Assembly: GCA_046351215.1 (NCBI GenBank) | Contig: JAXLYX010000009.1 | Coordinates: 372,001-436,000, forward strand | Length of the DNA stretch: 64,000 nt | From: JAXLYX01 sp046351215 | GTDB lineage: Bacteria > Myxococcota_A > Polyangia > Polyangiales > Houyiibacteriaceae | Direction: 5' to 3' | Shown here: positions 8,646 to 17,815 of the stretch, piece after piece | Layout of the letters: every line of letters starts with the position of its first letter | How positions within the stretch are numbered: the first letter of the stretch is position 1 | Translations under genes and position numbers: made by a program | Notes under the pieces: generated by a model | Databases searched by the model: none | The model's input: only the letters and a program-made list of their open reading frames with translations | Told to the model about the DNA's origin: nothing

Positions 8646-11366
8646 TCAAGGCGTGAAGAAGATCGGGTTCGTCACGCCGAACGGCAGCCTTCCGGGGTGG
8701 ATCTTCCCGAGGCTCGTGTCGCCCTCCGCCACGAAGACGACCCAATGGCGCCCCGTCGTCGACGGGAAGCTGATCGGGATGCTCTGCGAGAGGCGGGTGA
8801 CCGGACCCGCGTAGCTCGGCGTCCAGGCGGGGAGCGGGATCGTCGTCTGGAGGGTGCCGTCGACGTAGACCTTCAGCGTGTCCGCGTCGATCCACTGCGC
8901 GGCCTGGACCGTCACCGTCACGTTCTCGCCGCCGGCGAGGTTCGCGCCCGTGACCGTCTCGCCCGAGCGCTTGCCGCCGGCCGCGACGGCATCGACGTAG
9001 ATGCCGCCGGAGACCGAGTGGGCGCCGGCGAGCACGCGATCGCGCACGAGCCCCGGGCCGTTCGCCATCGAGCGCAGGGCCGAGGGCGAGTCGGTGCCGA
9101 CCCGCACGCAGGTGCGCGGGTAGCCGACGGGCGAGCCCGAGATGCCGTGCGAGTCCGAGGAGCCGACGGCGTACATCGGGAGGCCGCGGTTCAAGAACGA
9201 GAACCAGTCGTCGGCCGGCCGCGGACGCGCGTAGTTGCCCGTGTAGTTGGTGGTCCAACCGCTGTCGTTGAAGACCTCGATCAGGCTGAACCCCTCGTCG
9301 TAGCCGGTGCCGGTCCACGTGCCGGTCACGGCGTCGTACGAGTAGAGCGAGTTCGTGAAGTAGCCGAAGCCGAAGGAGCTGTCGCGCGGATGGTTCACGA
9401 TGAGCGTCGGCGAGCCCCAGGTCGCGTCGGTCACGGCGCGCACCGCGTCGAAGATCTGCATCGGCGTGAGGAGCGTCGGCTCGGCCTGCGACGTCGAGTC
9501 GTACCAGGCCGTCGCGCCTCCGTTCGGCTCCATCGTGTTCTCGCGCATCGGGAACACGCCGAAGTGTCCGAAGGCCCAGGTCGTGAGCTCGAGCGAGCTG
9601 ATGCCGTACACGAAATTCGTGAGACCGACGCGCTGCACCTCGGCGTCGAAGTCGTTCACCCACTCGTGATCCGAGCGGAGGGGGAGCTCGAGGCCGTCCG
9701 CCGCGGCCGAGGCGACCTTGCGCGTGACCGAGTCGGGCGCGTCCGGCGAACGGTTCGTGTGGACGTGGAAGTCGCCGCAGAGAGTCCCCGTCGTGTCGAC
9801 GACGCGGTGGAGGTCGACGTCGACGGTCTGCGTGCCGCCCGGGTTCACCGAGACGGGGTTGTCCCACAGATCGTATTCGTAGCCGCGGGAGACCACGATG
9901 TCGTAGTCGACGGCGCCTCCGTTCGACGCGTAGACCGGCAGGGAGACCTGGCCGTTCGTCGGGAACTCGATGTACATCCGGCCGTTGCCCGGATCGTTCT
10001 CTCCGAATTCGGGGGGAACCGCGGGCGCTCCAGCGGCGGGCGTCACCTGGATGCGCGCCGGGATCGCGAAGGGCGTCGTCGTCGCATCCCGCACGGTGAT
10101 CGCGAGCGTCGCGCCCGGGACGAGAGAGAGGTTCGCGCTCGACTGCGCGGCCGGGACGGCGACCGGCGTCGTGACCGGGAAGCCCTGGCGGAAGCCGAGG
10201 ATCTCCACCGCCTGACCGTCCGGCACCGTCAGGCTGTAGTGGCCCGAGGCGTCGGTGACGGCGCGAGTGAGGTAGTGGGTCGCGTCGACGCGGGCATGCA
10301 CGTGGGCGCCCACGACCGGCGTGGTGCCGTTCGACTCGGTGAAGGTGCCGGTGATGGTGCGGAGCGCCTGCCCGTCGGACCGTGCGATCGCCTGGCGCAG
10401 CCCGTCGATGCCCGCGCCGCCGATGTGGATCCGAGCGAAGGGCAGCTCCTTCTGCGTACAGGTCGGGAACTCCACGTCGGAGAGGTTGTGCCGGAGGATG
10501 TTCGCGCCCGAGAGCGAGAGCTGTGCCTGGATCAGGGCGTCGGGGCCGGCGTCCGGCACGAGGTTCTCGATCGCGTAGCCCGTGAGCCCGTCCGCGACGT
10601 ACGCGAGGTACGGGTAGTCGATGCCGATGCGGGGCGAGAAGCCGTCGTCGGGGGCGAAGATCGGCATCGTGTAGAACTGGAGCGCGAGGCTCTCCGGCGT
10701 GCCGTATTGCAGGTCCGTCTCGCTCGTGTTCGCGACCCGCATCGTCACGTCGACGTGCTCCGCGCCCGCGGCGAGGGAGTAGTCGACCGCGGCGCGCATG
10801 CCGGCGACCGTCGAGGGCAGGGTGGTGTCGGCGATCTGGAGCAGGATCGGCACCGAAGCGAACGTGCCGACCGCACGCACGACGGCCGGCTGACCGTTCG
10901 TGCCGTCGTTCATCACGGTCACGCTCTCGGTGTGCAGCGTGTTCTTGCCGAGCAGGAACATCAGCTCGTTGAAATTCGCGGGCTCGACCATCGCGCCTCC
11001 CTGGACGCGCGCGAGGCCGACGGGCATGCCGCCCCAGGGATCGAAGTGATCGGACGGCCGCGCCGCCTCGATCGCCATCGCGACCCTGTCGTTCGCGAGG
11101 ACGAAGTCGCCTTCCCGCCAGACCCGGAGCTCCTCGATCTCGTTCGAGGGGCGCGTCGGGATCATCGCGGCCGTCAGGACGCCCGCACGGGCTTCGGTCG
11201 CGCTCGCGCCGAGGGGCGCGGCGTGGCCCGTCGCGCTGCCCGTCGCGAAGTTGGCCGTGTCGGCACAGGTGGTCCTGTGGCCCTTGTTCTTGTCGCCGCA
11301 GCCCGAGAGCGGGGCGAGCGAGGCGAGCATCGCGATCGTGACGGAAAGGAGGCGGTTCCTACGCAT
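8646..11366 (-). CDS. PHP-fold (CehA/McbA-like) metallo-hydrolase lipoprotein
   Basis: 906 residues with a lipoprotein signal (LAPLSGCGD, Cys at about 23). The N-terminal half is beta-rich and includes a carboxypeptidase-regulatory-like Ig segment (about 330-400, GHYSLTVPDG). From about 530 lies a PHP metal-dependent phosphoesterase-type domain: GDFHVHTNRSPDA with His534 and His536, then RSDHEWVND and GSSDSHGIS, the pattern of metal ligands in PHP and CehA/McbA proteins. The substrate is unknown; family members include hydrolases of phosphoesters and of carbamates/amides. It sits 66 bp after the thioesterase and 57 bp before the megasynthase on the same strand, so co-expression is likely. Acting on the exported product, as tailoring or resistance, is only inference. 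Confidence 0.8.
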   Translation of the reverse strand: MRRNRLLSVTIAMLASLAPLSGCGDKNKGHRTTCADTANFATGSATGHAAPLGASATEARAGVLTAAMIPTRPSNEIEELRVWREGDFVLANDRVAMAIEAARPSDHFDPWGGMPVGLARVQGGAMVEPANFNELMFLLGKNTLHTESVTVMNDGTNGQPAVVRAVGTFASVPILLQIADTTLPSTVAGMRAAVDYSLAAGAEHVDVTMRVANTSETDLQYGTPESLALQFYTMPIFAPDDGFSPRIGIDYPYLAYVADGLTGYAIENLVPDAGPDALIQAQLSLSGANILRHNLSDVEFPTCTQKELPFARIHIGGAGIDGLRQAIARSDGQALRTITGTFTESNGTTPVVGAHVHARVDATHYLTRAVTDASGHYSLTVPDGQAVEILGFRQGFPVTTPVAVPAAQSSANLSLVPGATLAITVRDATTTPFAIPARIQVTPAAGAPAVPPEFGENDPGNGRMYIEFPTNGQVSLPVYASNGGAVDYDIVVSRGYEYDLWDNPVSVNPGGTQTVDVDLHRVVDTTGTLCGDFHVHTNRSPDAPDSVTRKVASAAADGLELPLRSDHEWVNDFDAEVQRVGLTNFVYGISSLELTTWAFGHFGVFPMRENTMEPNGGATAWYDSTSQAEPTLLTPMQIFDAVRAVTDATWGSPTLIVNHPRDSSFGFGYFTNSLYSYDAVTGTWTGTGYDEGFSLIEVFNDSGWTTNYTGNYARPRPADDWFSFLNRGLPMYAVGSSDSHGISGSPVGYPRTCVRVGTDSPSALRSMANGPGLVRDRVLAGAHSVSGGIYVDAVAAGGKRSGETVTGANLAGGENVTVTVQAAQWIDADTLKVYVDGTLQTTIPLPAWTPSYAGPVTRLSQSIPISFPSTTGRHWVVFVAEGDTSLGKIHPGRLPFGVTNPIFFTP

Positions 11367-11432
11367 GACGGAAACGATGCCAGAACCATTCCCGGCGCGG
11401 TAGGGGGAGGAAGCAGAAGAGCGACCGACCGG

Positions 11433-12275
11433 TCAGCGTTTCGTCCTGGCCTCTTCCTGGGCGCGGGCGAGCACGGGGCCGAAGGCAGCCGCGAGGCCGT
11501 GGACGGCGGGCTCGTCGAAGATCGTCTGGTGGCGACCCGGGACGTGGATCACCTCCACGCCGCCCTGGGCCAGCGCGCCGAAGCCGTTCGTCTCGTCCTC
11601 GAAGCTGCGGCCGACCCAATCGGCCTGGACCGCGGTCGCGCGGAAGAGGACGATCCGTCCGGGGTAGGGGGCGAACCGGTAGGCGTTCCCGGCCGCGAGG
11701 AGCGCGTCTTGGACCCTGCGCAGGGCGAGACCGAGGCCGGGCTCGGCCGAGGCGAGGTCGTGGTCGAACCGCTTCTTCTCGGCCCGCACGGGGGCGATCC
11801 GCTTGCCGATCTCGGTCGCCACGAGCTCGGCCTTGCCGCTCGCGCCCGGGGCCGACGCGAAGAGACCGGCGTACTCCCGGGCGCGCGCGAGGACGGGCTT
11901 CCGCGGAGGGAAGCCGGGTCCCCAGGTGTCGAAGAGCGCGAGCAGGCCGATCTCCTCGCCCACCGCGAGGAGCCGTTGCGCCATCTCGTAGGCGATGATG
12001 CCGCCGAGCGACGGGCCTCCGAGCAGGTAGGGCCCGTGCGGCTGGCGACCCCGGAGCAGCTCGACGTAGTGCTCCGCCATCGCCTCGATCGAGGTATGCG
12101 GCTCGCTGCGTCCGTCGAGCCCACGGGCCTCGAGGCCGATCATCGACGGGTCGCCCGGCAGGAGGTCGGCGAAGCGACGCGCGAAGAAGACCGTCCCGCC
12201 GACGGGATGGATCATCACGAAGGGCGGCTCGGCCGCACCCCGATGCACGTCGACGAGCAACGAGCCCGGCTTCAT
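11433..12275 (-). CDS. Free-standing thioesterase (type II TE family)
   Basis: 280-residue alpha/beta-hydrolase of the NRPS/PKS thioesterase family. The nucleophile elbow is complete (GGPSLGG, Ser89) and the catalytic His is present (VPGRHQTIF, His249). It begins MKPGSLLVDVHRGAAEPPFV, and HPVGGTVFFARRF is the usual oxyanion strand-loop. Length, motifs and the position two genes upstream of the megasynthase indicate either product release in trans or editing of misprimed carriers. Because the built-in TE of the megasynthase has lost both residues, release in trans is favoured, but that is inference. The start is 4 bp downstream of the permease stop, and the Shine-Dalgarno sequence overlaps that stop (TGAGGAGATG), so translation of the two is probably coupled. 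Confidence 0.88.
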   Translation of the reverse strand: MKPGSLLVDVHRGAAEPPFVMIHPVGGTVFFARRFADLLPGDPSMIGLEARGLDGRSEPHTSIEAMAEHYVELLRGRQPHGPYLLGGPSLGGIIAYEMAQRLLAVGEEIGLLALFDTWGPGFPPRKPVLARAREYAGLFASAPGASGKAELVATEIGKRIAPVRAEKKRFDHDLASAEPGLGLALRRVQDALLAAGNAYRFAPYPGRIVLFRATAVQADWVGRSFEDETNGFGALAQGGVEVIHVPGRHQTIFDEPAVHGLAAAFGPVLARAQEEARTKR

Positions 12276-12279
12276 CTCC

Positions 12280-14055
12280 TCAGGTATGCCCCCAGCGCGC
12301 GACCACGCAGGCGATATTCACGATCGCCGCGAGGATCTGCAAGGGGATTCCGATCCGGAGGAAGTCGGCGAAGCGATACTTTCCGGGGCCGTACACCATC
12401 AGGTTCGTCTGGTAGCCGATCGGCGTGGAGAAGTCGGCCGAGCCGGCCATCATCAGCAGGAAGATCAACGCTCGCAGCGGCAGGTGCGTTCCCTCGAGGC
12501 ATTCGGCGGCGATCGGGAACATCAGGGCGACGGACGCGTTGTTCGAGACGAACGCGTTGAGGAAGGTCGTCGCCACGTAGATCGCCGAGAGCAAACCCAC
12601 CTGGCCGTAGGGCTCGGCGACGTCGACGATCAGCGAGGCCAACGCGGCCGCCGCTCCGGTCGTCTCGAGGGCCTTCCCGATCGCGAACGAGGCGGCGATG
12701 GTCACGAGCACCGGAGCGTCCACGGCGCTCCGCATCTCGGGCACGGTGATGCAGCGGGTGGCGAGCAGGACCGCGACACCGATCGCAGACGCGACCATGA
12801 GATCGAGGACCTCGAAGGTGCCGAGCCCGACGACGGAGATCAGCACGAGGCCCGCGATCCACGCCTTCCGATAGCGCGGTGGCGTGCTGTTCTCGACGCC
12901 GTTCACGAGCGAGAAGGTGCGATCGTTCCGGTAGGCGGAGACGAAGGAGGGATGCGCCTCGAGCAGGAGCGTGTCGCCCGCCTCCAGCTGGATGTCGCCG
13001 ATCTTCTTCTCGATGCGCTCGCCATGGCGGTGCACGGAGAGGATCGCCGCGTTGTAGCGCGTGCGGAATTTCGCGTCGCGCACCGACTGCCCCACGAAGG
13101 GCGATTCGCGCGCGACGACGGCCTCGACGAGCTGCCGCTCTTCGCGTCGGTGCGTGAGTCGGGAGACGACGCCGTTCGCCGGCTCGAGCCCGCGCACCTT
13201 CGTGAGATCGGCGACGCTGTCGACGACGCCGGCGAAGAGGAGCTCGTCGCCTCCGGCGAGCCGGGTGTCCGGCGAGACGGCGGGCATGACCTCGCCCTTG
13301 CGCTCGATCTCGATCAGGTAGAGCCCGGGGAGATGGCGGAGGCCCGCCTCCTCGATCGTCTTGCCGACGATCGGGCTCCCTTCGCCGACGCGCATCGCGA
13401 CCGTGTACTCGCGTGCGGACGAGACGTTCTCGTCGAGCGAGTCGCGGGCGGGGAGGAGCCAGCGCGAGGCGACGAGGATGTAGACGAGACCGATGATCGC
13501 CACCGGCACGCCGACCCAGGCGAGGTCGAAGAGGTGCAGGTGCACGTCGGGTGCGCGCTCGGACGCGAGGCGCGCGACGACGAGGTTCGTGCTCGTGCCG
13601 ATGAGCGAGCAGGTGCCGCCCAGGATCGTGGCGTAGGAGAGCGGGATCAGCAGCTTCGAGGGGCTGATGCGGATCTGCCGCCCCCACTCCGAGACGACCG
13701 GCAGGAGCACGGCGACGATCGGGGTGTTGTTGAGGAAGGTCGAGGCGAACGCGACCGGGAACATCATGCGCGCCTGCGCGCCCGCCACGGTCTTGGGACG
13801 CCCGAGCATGCGGTTCGCGACGAGGTGGATCGCGCCCGTCTCGCGGACCGAGGCCGCCACGACGAAGAGCAGCCCGACCGTGAACACGCCCTTGTCGGCG
13901 AAGCCCTTGATCGCCTCCTCCGGCGCGAGGATGCCGACCGCGACGAGGACGACCAGCTGGCCGAGGAAGAGGACGTCCGGGGTCGCGACGTTCCACGCCA
14001 TCGCGAGCAGGTTCGCGAACGTCAGGGCGAGGGTGAGCTTGGCCTGCCAGGACAT
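12280..14055 (-). CDS. SLC13/DASS-type permease with two RCK-C (TrkA-C) domains
   Basis: 591-residue inner-membrane transporter. Hydrophobic halves at about 1-190 and 400-590 flank a soluble middle with two TrkA-C-like regulatory domains (about 215-300 and 305-385). The helical hairpin motifs of the family are present: STFLNNTPIVAVLLP and GTCSLIGTSTNLV in the first half, AFVSNNASVALMFP and DFSTPIGYQTNLMV in the second. Relatives carry dicarboxylates, sulfate or other anions with Na+ or H+; the substrate cannot be read from sequence. It is the first gene of the minus-strand set leading to the megasynthase. It could export the product, import a precursor, or be unrelated. Confidence 0.85.
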   Translation of the reverse strand: MSWQAKLTLALTFANLLAMAWNVATPDVLFLGQLVVLVAVGILAPEEAIKGFADKGVFTVGLLFVVAASVRETGAIHLVANRMLGRPKTVAGAQARMMFPVAFASTFLNNTPIVAVLLPVVSEWGRQIRISPSKLLIPLSYATILGGTCSLIGTSTNLVVARLASERAPDVHLHLFDLAWVGVPVAIIGLVYILVASRWLLPARDSLDENVSSAREYTVAMRVGEGSPIVGKTIEEAGLRHLPGLYLIEIERKGEVMPAVSPDTRLAGGDELLFAGVVDSVADLTKVRGLEPANGVVSRLTHRREERQLVEAVVARESPFVGQSVRDAKFRTRYNAAILSVHRHGERIEKKIGDIQLEAGDTLLLEAHPSFVSAYRNDRTFSLVNGVENSTPPRYRKAWIAGLVLISVVGLGTFEVLDLMVASAIGVAVLLATRCITVPEMRSAVDAPVLVTIAASFAIGKALETTGAAAALASLIVDVAEPYGQVGLLSAIYVATTFLNAFVSNNASVALMFPIAAECLEGTHLPLRALIFLLMMAGSADFSTPIGYQTNLMVYGPGKYRFADFLRIGIPLQILAAIVNIACVVARWGHT

Positions 14056-14296
14056 GGCGCGGAGTCTAGTGGTCGACCCAGGGTGGGCAACGGAGTAGTC
14101 CCGTCATGTAGTGGGGATTAGGCCGAGCCGTCCGGGGAGGGGGGCGAGGCGTCGAAATGCGGCCGTGAAGGATCGCGGGCGGCCCGCGAGCCGTGGAAAA
14201 CGCCGCGTCCTGCCATGGCAGGCTCCGCCCACGCGCCGCGCGACGAGAGCCGCGGACGCGGCCCGAGGGCGATTGTCGCGTGTCGGGTGCGTGAAT

Positions 14297-15283
14297 TTAG
14301 CCGGCGCCGTGGGCCGCCGCGGCGCGCCGCAGGCGGTCGACGATGGCGGCGCCCAGGCCGGACTCCTCGGGCGGGATCGCGAGCACGAGATCGAGGCCGA
14401 GCCGATCGGCTTCGCGGAGCCTTCCGTAGAGGAGCCGGGCGCTCGTCGCCGGCTCGCGACCGAGGTCGAGGTCGACGACCCCGTCCGGGAGCGTGGCGTG
14501 GCCCTGCATCGCGAGCACGCCGACCCGCTGGCCGGCCGCGCGCGCGGTGAGGGCGTCGCGCGAGACGGCCTCCCGATCGGTGAGCACGACGCGCGCCCGC
14601 GGGGCGTAGTGGGCCTTCAGCATGCCGGGGGCTCGGGTCCGGCCGCGCGTCGTCCGCGTGACGGTGGTGCCGAGCACGGCCTCGATCGCTTCGATCGAGA
14701 CGCCGCCCGGGCGGAGCAGCGTCGGATGCTCGCCCGTGAGATCGAGGATCGTCGACTCGAGGCCGACGTGGGCCGGGCCCCCGTCGAGCACGAAGTCCAC
14801 GTCGCCGCCGAGGTCCTCGGCCACGTCGTGCGCCGTGGTCGGGCTGACCTTTCCGAAGCGATTCGCCGAGGGAGCGGCGATCCCGGAGCCGAGCCGTTCG
14901 AGCACGGCGAGCGTCGCGGGATGGCTCGGGACGCGGAGGGCGACGGTGTCCTGGCCGCCGGTCACGGCGTCGAGGACGTGCTCGGCGCGCCAGAGCACGA
15001 GCGAGAGCGGGCCCGGCCAGAAGGCCCGTGCGAGCAGGTGGGCGGTCGCCGGGATCTCCACGGCCCAGCGATCGAGCTCGCGGGCGCTCGCGAGATGGAC
15101 GATGAGCGGATGGTCCGCCGGCCGGCCCTTGACGTGGAAGATCCGGCGGACGGCCTCCTCGTTCGCGGCGTCGGCGCCGAGGCCGTAGACGGTCTCGGTC
15201 GGGATCGCGACGAGGCCTCCGCGGCGCAGCACGCGCACGGCTTCGTCGATCGCCGCCTCGTCGGGGAGCTGGGCCTCGCTCAT
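14297..15283 (-). CDS. tsaC: L-threonylcarbamoyladenylate synthase (TsaC/Sua5 long form)
   Basis: 328 residues. Makes threonylcarbamoyl-AMP from threonine, bicarbonate and ATP for the t6A37 modification of ANN-decoding tRNAs. The YrdC domain occupies about 1-190, with IPTETVYGLGADA near the N-terminus, KGRPADHPLIVHL, and SANRFGKVSPTTA. A C-terminal Sua5 extension (about 215-328, APGMLKAHYAP onward) makes this the long Sua5 form rather than the short TsaC. The ATG at 15283 starts MSEAQLPDEAAIDEAVRVL; the frame stays open far upstream but without protein character. About 240 bp before 14297 contain no gene. Confidence 0.93.
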   Translation of the reverse strand: MSEAQLPDEAAIDEAVRVLRRGGLVAIPTETVYGLGADAANEEAVRRIFHVKGRPADHPLIVHLASARELDRWAVEIPATAHLLARAFWPGPLSLVLWRAEHVLDAVTGGQDTVALRVPSHPATLAVLERLGSGIAAPSANRFGKVSPTTAHDVAEDLGGDVDFVLDGGPAHVGLESTILDLTGEHPTLLRPGGVSIEAIEAVLGTTVTRTTRGRTRAPGMLKAHYAPRARVVLTDREAVSRDALTARAAGQRVGVLAMQGHATLPDGVVDLDLGREPATSARLLYGRLREADRLGLDLVLAIPPEESGLGAAIVDRLRRAAAAHGAG

Positions 15284-15448
15284 CGGGTTCTGCTCTAGCA
15301 CGCGCGAAGAGGTCGGGCCGTGTGGGAGAAGAGACCGTCCCCGAACGTAGATTCCGTGTCGAGGTCCGCCGTTCCGTTCTATGCTCCCGCGCGGGGAGAG
15401 GGCGGAACGTCGCCTTCGCTGGGAATCCGAGGGGAAAGGGAGCGCGGC

Positions 15449-16111
15449 ATGGATATCGGAGCTTCGATCAACCGAGCGTGGGAAGTCCTGAAGTCGAATC
15501 CGGGGGTCTACGTCGGCGGCGCGTTGGCGCTCGGCGTGATCAACCTGGTCATCCAGACCGTCCTCGGGTTCATCCCCATCATCGGTCCCATCATCGGCAT
15601 GTTCCTCGTCGGCATCCTCTCGGGCGGCTACATGCTGGCTTGCGGGAAGGGCATGTCCGGCATGCCGGCGACCTTCGACGACCTCTGGGTCTCCTTCAAG
15701 GAGCGTCAGGTCGACTACTTCGTCGCGGGCGCCGTGATGATGTCGGGCGTCATCCTCTGCGGCATCGGCGTCATCATCACGGAGTTCCTCTTCGGCTTCG
15801 CCCTCATCATGGTGGCCGAGGGTCTCGACTGGAAGACGGCGGTCGATCGGAGCAAGGAGCTCGTCATGGCCAACGTGGGCGACGTGGCCATGTTCTTCCT
15901 CGTGGCCTTCGGTCTGAACCTCGCCGGCATGCTGGCGTGCGGCCTCGGCATGCTGGTCAGCGGTCCGCTGACGGGGCTGATGTTCGTCGGCCTCTACCTC
16001 GAGCTGAAGAACAAGCAGCTCGGGGCCGGCGGCGCTCCGGGGGCTCCGGGGGCCCCGAGCGCTCCCGGCATGCCGGGTGCCCCGGGCGGTCCGGGCCACG
16101 GCATGTACTGA
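15449..16111 (+). CDS. Small multipass membrane protein with Gly/Ala/Pro-rich tail
   Basis: 220 residues and about four hydrophobic segments (around 25-45, 48-68, 90-115 and 140-175), including the strongly hydrophobic VLGFIPIIGPIIGMFLVGIL. It begins MDIGASINRAWEVLKSNPG, a pattern seen in glycerophosphoryl-diester-phosphodiesterase-type or DUF975-like membrane proteins. The last 30 residues are a low-complexity GAPGAPGAPSAPG tail ending HGMY. No catalytic motif is visible and the function is unknown. The start at 15449 is preceded by a purine-rich GGGGAAAGGGAG. It stands alone between divergent neighbours and is followed by a clear hairpin terminator. Confidence 0.75.
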   Translation: MDIGASINRAWEVLKSNPGVYVGGALALGVINLVIQTVLGFIPIIGPIIGMFLVGILSGGYMLACGKGMSGMPATFDDLWVSFKERQVDYFVAGAVMMSGVILCGIGVIITEFLFGFALIMVAEGLDWKTAVDRSKELVMANVGDVAMFFLVAFGLNLAGMLACGLGMLVSGPLTGLMFVGLYLELKNKQLGAGGAPGAPGAPSAPGMPGAPGGPGHGMY

Positions 16112-16138
16112 GCGCCTCGCGAGAGCGACGGAACGACG

Positions 16139-16171
16139 AAGGGGCGGCCTCGCGGTCGCCCCTTTCGTCTT
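16139..16171 (+). terminator. Intrinsic-type terminator after the small membrane protein gene
   Basis: Perfect 8-bp stem AAGGGGCG / CGCCCCTT (16139-16146 with 16157-16164), 10-nt loop, followed by a pyrimidine-rich TCGTCTTCC. It lies 28 bp after the stop at 16111 and may also serve the converging permease gene. Confidence 0.6.
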
Positions 16172-16194
16172 CCGTCGGTGGGCCGATCGCCCGC

Positions 16195-17748
16195 TCAGGG
16201 CGCGGGCGCCTTCGCGAGCTTGCTGTGGTGCTGCGAGTACAGGAAGTAGACGCCGAAGCCGATCACCAGCCAGACGGCGAGCCGGAGCCAGGTGTCGGGC
16301 GGAAGGTTGCTCATGACACCGAGGCAGGCGGCCGCGCCGAGCGGTCCCACCAGGAACGGAGCTCGGACCTTGAACGCCCGTGGAGCATCGGGGTTCGTCA
16401 CGCGCAGGACCGGCACGCCGATGCAGACGAGCATGAACGCGAGGAGCGTGCCGATCGAGACGAGCTCTCCGACGAGGCTCATCGGCATCAAGCCGCCGCA
16501 GATCGCCACGAAGACGGCCGTGACGACCGTGGCGACGTGCGGGGTGTGGAAGCGTGGATGCGTCCGATCGAACCACGGGAGCAGCCCGTCGCGTGCCATC
16601 GCGTAGAAGATCCGCGTCTGGCCGAGCATCAGCACGAGGATCACCGAGGTCAGGCCGGCGATCGCGCCGATCTTCACCGAGGCCGTGAACGACGTGCGAG
16701 CCGCGACGTGCCAGCCGCGGAGCTCGACGATCCGGTCGATGCCGACCGCGATCGGGTCCGGGACCCCGAGCTCGCGGTAATTCACGACGCCCGTGAGCAC
16801 GTGGGCGACGAGGACGTAGAGGGTCGTGCAGATGGCGAGCGAGCCGAGGATGCCGATCGGGAGATCGCGCTTCGGATTCCGGGTCTCCTGCGCGGCCGTC
16901 GAGACCGCGTCGAAGCCGATGTAGGCGAAGAAGACGACCCCCGCGCCGGTGAGGACGCCGCCGAAGCCCCAGCCGTAGCGGCTGACCTGCTCGCCGTGCA
17001 CGAGGACCTGCTCCGCCGCGGGGACGAGCGAGGCGAGGCCGCCGGCGGCCGGGTTCACGAGGAGGTTCGCGTCCGAGACGACGCCGAAGCCGAGCGCGAT
17101 GAACACGACGACGATGACGACCTTCACGACGACGATCAGGTTGTTGACCCATGCCGCCTCGCGGATCCCGCGGTAGAGGATGGCCGCTGCGACGAGCGAG
17201 ATCAGCGTCGCGGGCACGTTGAAGTATCCCGAGACGTGCGCGCCGTTCGCGAGCTCGACCGTCTCCCAGGGACCCTTGGTCAGGCGCACGGCCCACTCCG
17301 GGAAGTCGATGCCGAGCGTCTTGTGGAAGAGCGAGTACACGTAGCCCGACCAGGCCGCCGAGACCACGACGGCGCCGAAGGCGTACTCGAGCACGAGGTC
17401 CCAACCGATGATCCAGGCGAGGAGCTCGCCCATCGTCGTGTAGGTGTACGCGTAGGCCGAGCCGGCGATCGGGATCATCGCGGCGAGCTCGGCGTAGCAC
17501 ACTCCCGCGAGCGCGCAGAGGATGCCGCCGATCACGAAGCTGAAGACGATCCCGGGCCCTGCGTATTGCGCCGCGGCCGCACCGGTCAGCGAGAAGATGC
17601 CCGCGCCGATGATCGCGCCGATCCCGAGCATCGTCAGGTGCAGCGCACCGAGATGACGCTTGAGCCCTCCCGCGTGCCCGTGCTCGACGTTCGGATCGCC
17701 CGCTTCGGCGAGGACGGTTTCGAGCGATTTCTTCCGCAACAGATCCAT
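16195..17748 (-). CDS. APC-family amino acid permease
   Basis: 517-residue cytoplasmic-membrane transporter with about 12-14 hydrophobic segments. It shows the cationic-amino-acid-transporter signature: LGALHLTMLGIGAIIGAGIF in the first helix, YAELAAMIPIAGSAYAYTYT, and FFAYIGFDAVSTAAQETRNP in the central segment. These suggest proton-coupled amino acid (YfnA/CAT-type) uptake. The ATG at 17748 has a strong GGGGGAAGC ribosome site just upstream; an open extension to 18225 runs across the asnS start and is rejected. Divergent from asnS, with 67 bp between. Confidence 0.9.
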   Translation of the reverse strand: MDLLRKKSLETVLAEAGDPNVEHGHAGGLKRHLGALHLTMLGIGAIIGAGIFSLTGAAAAQYAGPGIVFSFVIGGILCALAGVCYAELAAMIPIAGSAYAYTYTTMGELLAWIIGWDLVLEYAFGAVVVSAAWSGYVYSLFHKTLGIDFPEWAVRLTKGPWETVELANGAHVSGYFNVPATLISLVAAAILYRGIREAAWVNNLIVVVKVVIVVVFIALGFGVVSDANLLVNPAAGGLASLVPAAEQVLVHGEQVSRYGWGFGGVLTGAGVVFFAYIGFDAVSTAAQETRNPKRDLPIGILGSLAICTTLYVLVAHVLTGVVNYRELGVPDPIAVGIDRIVELRGWHVAARTSFTASVKIGAIAGLTSVILVLMLGQTRIFYAMARDGLLPWFDRTHPRFHTPHVATVVTAVFVAICGGLMPMSLVGELVSIGTLLAFMLVCIGVPVLRVTNPDAPRAFKVRAPFLVGPLGAAACLGVMSNLPPDTWLRLAVWLVIGFGVYFLYSQHHSKLAKAPAP

Positions 17749-17815
17749 GCTTCCCCCACCGGCGACCGCGGCCCGGGTCCGGCGCGCATGGTAGCCTCGC
17801 TCCGGCAGGACGACC

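Noticed and set aside
5838..12560. 2240-codon open frame on the plus strand
   Set aside because: Antisense to four genes with clear domains; composition rich in Arg, Glu, Asp and His from reverse-reading of codons, no domain.
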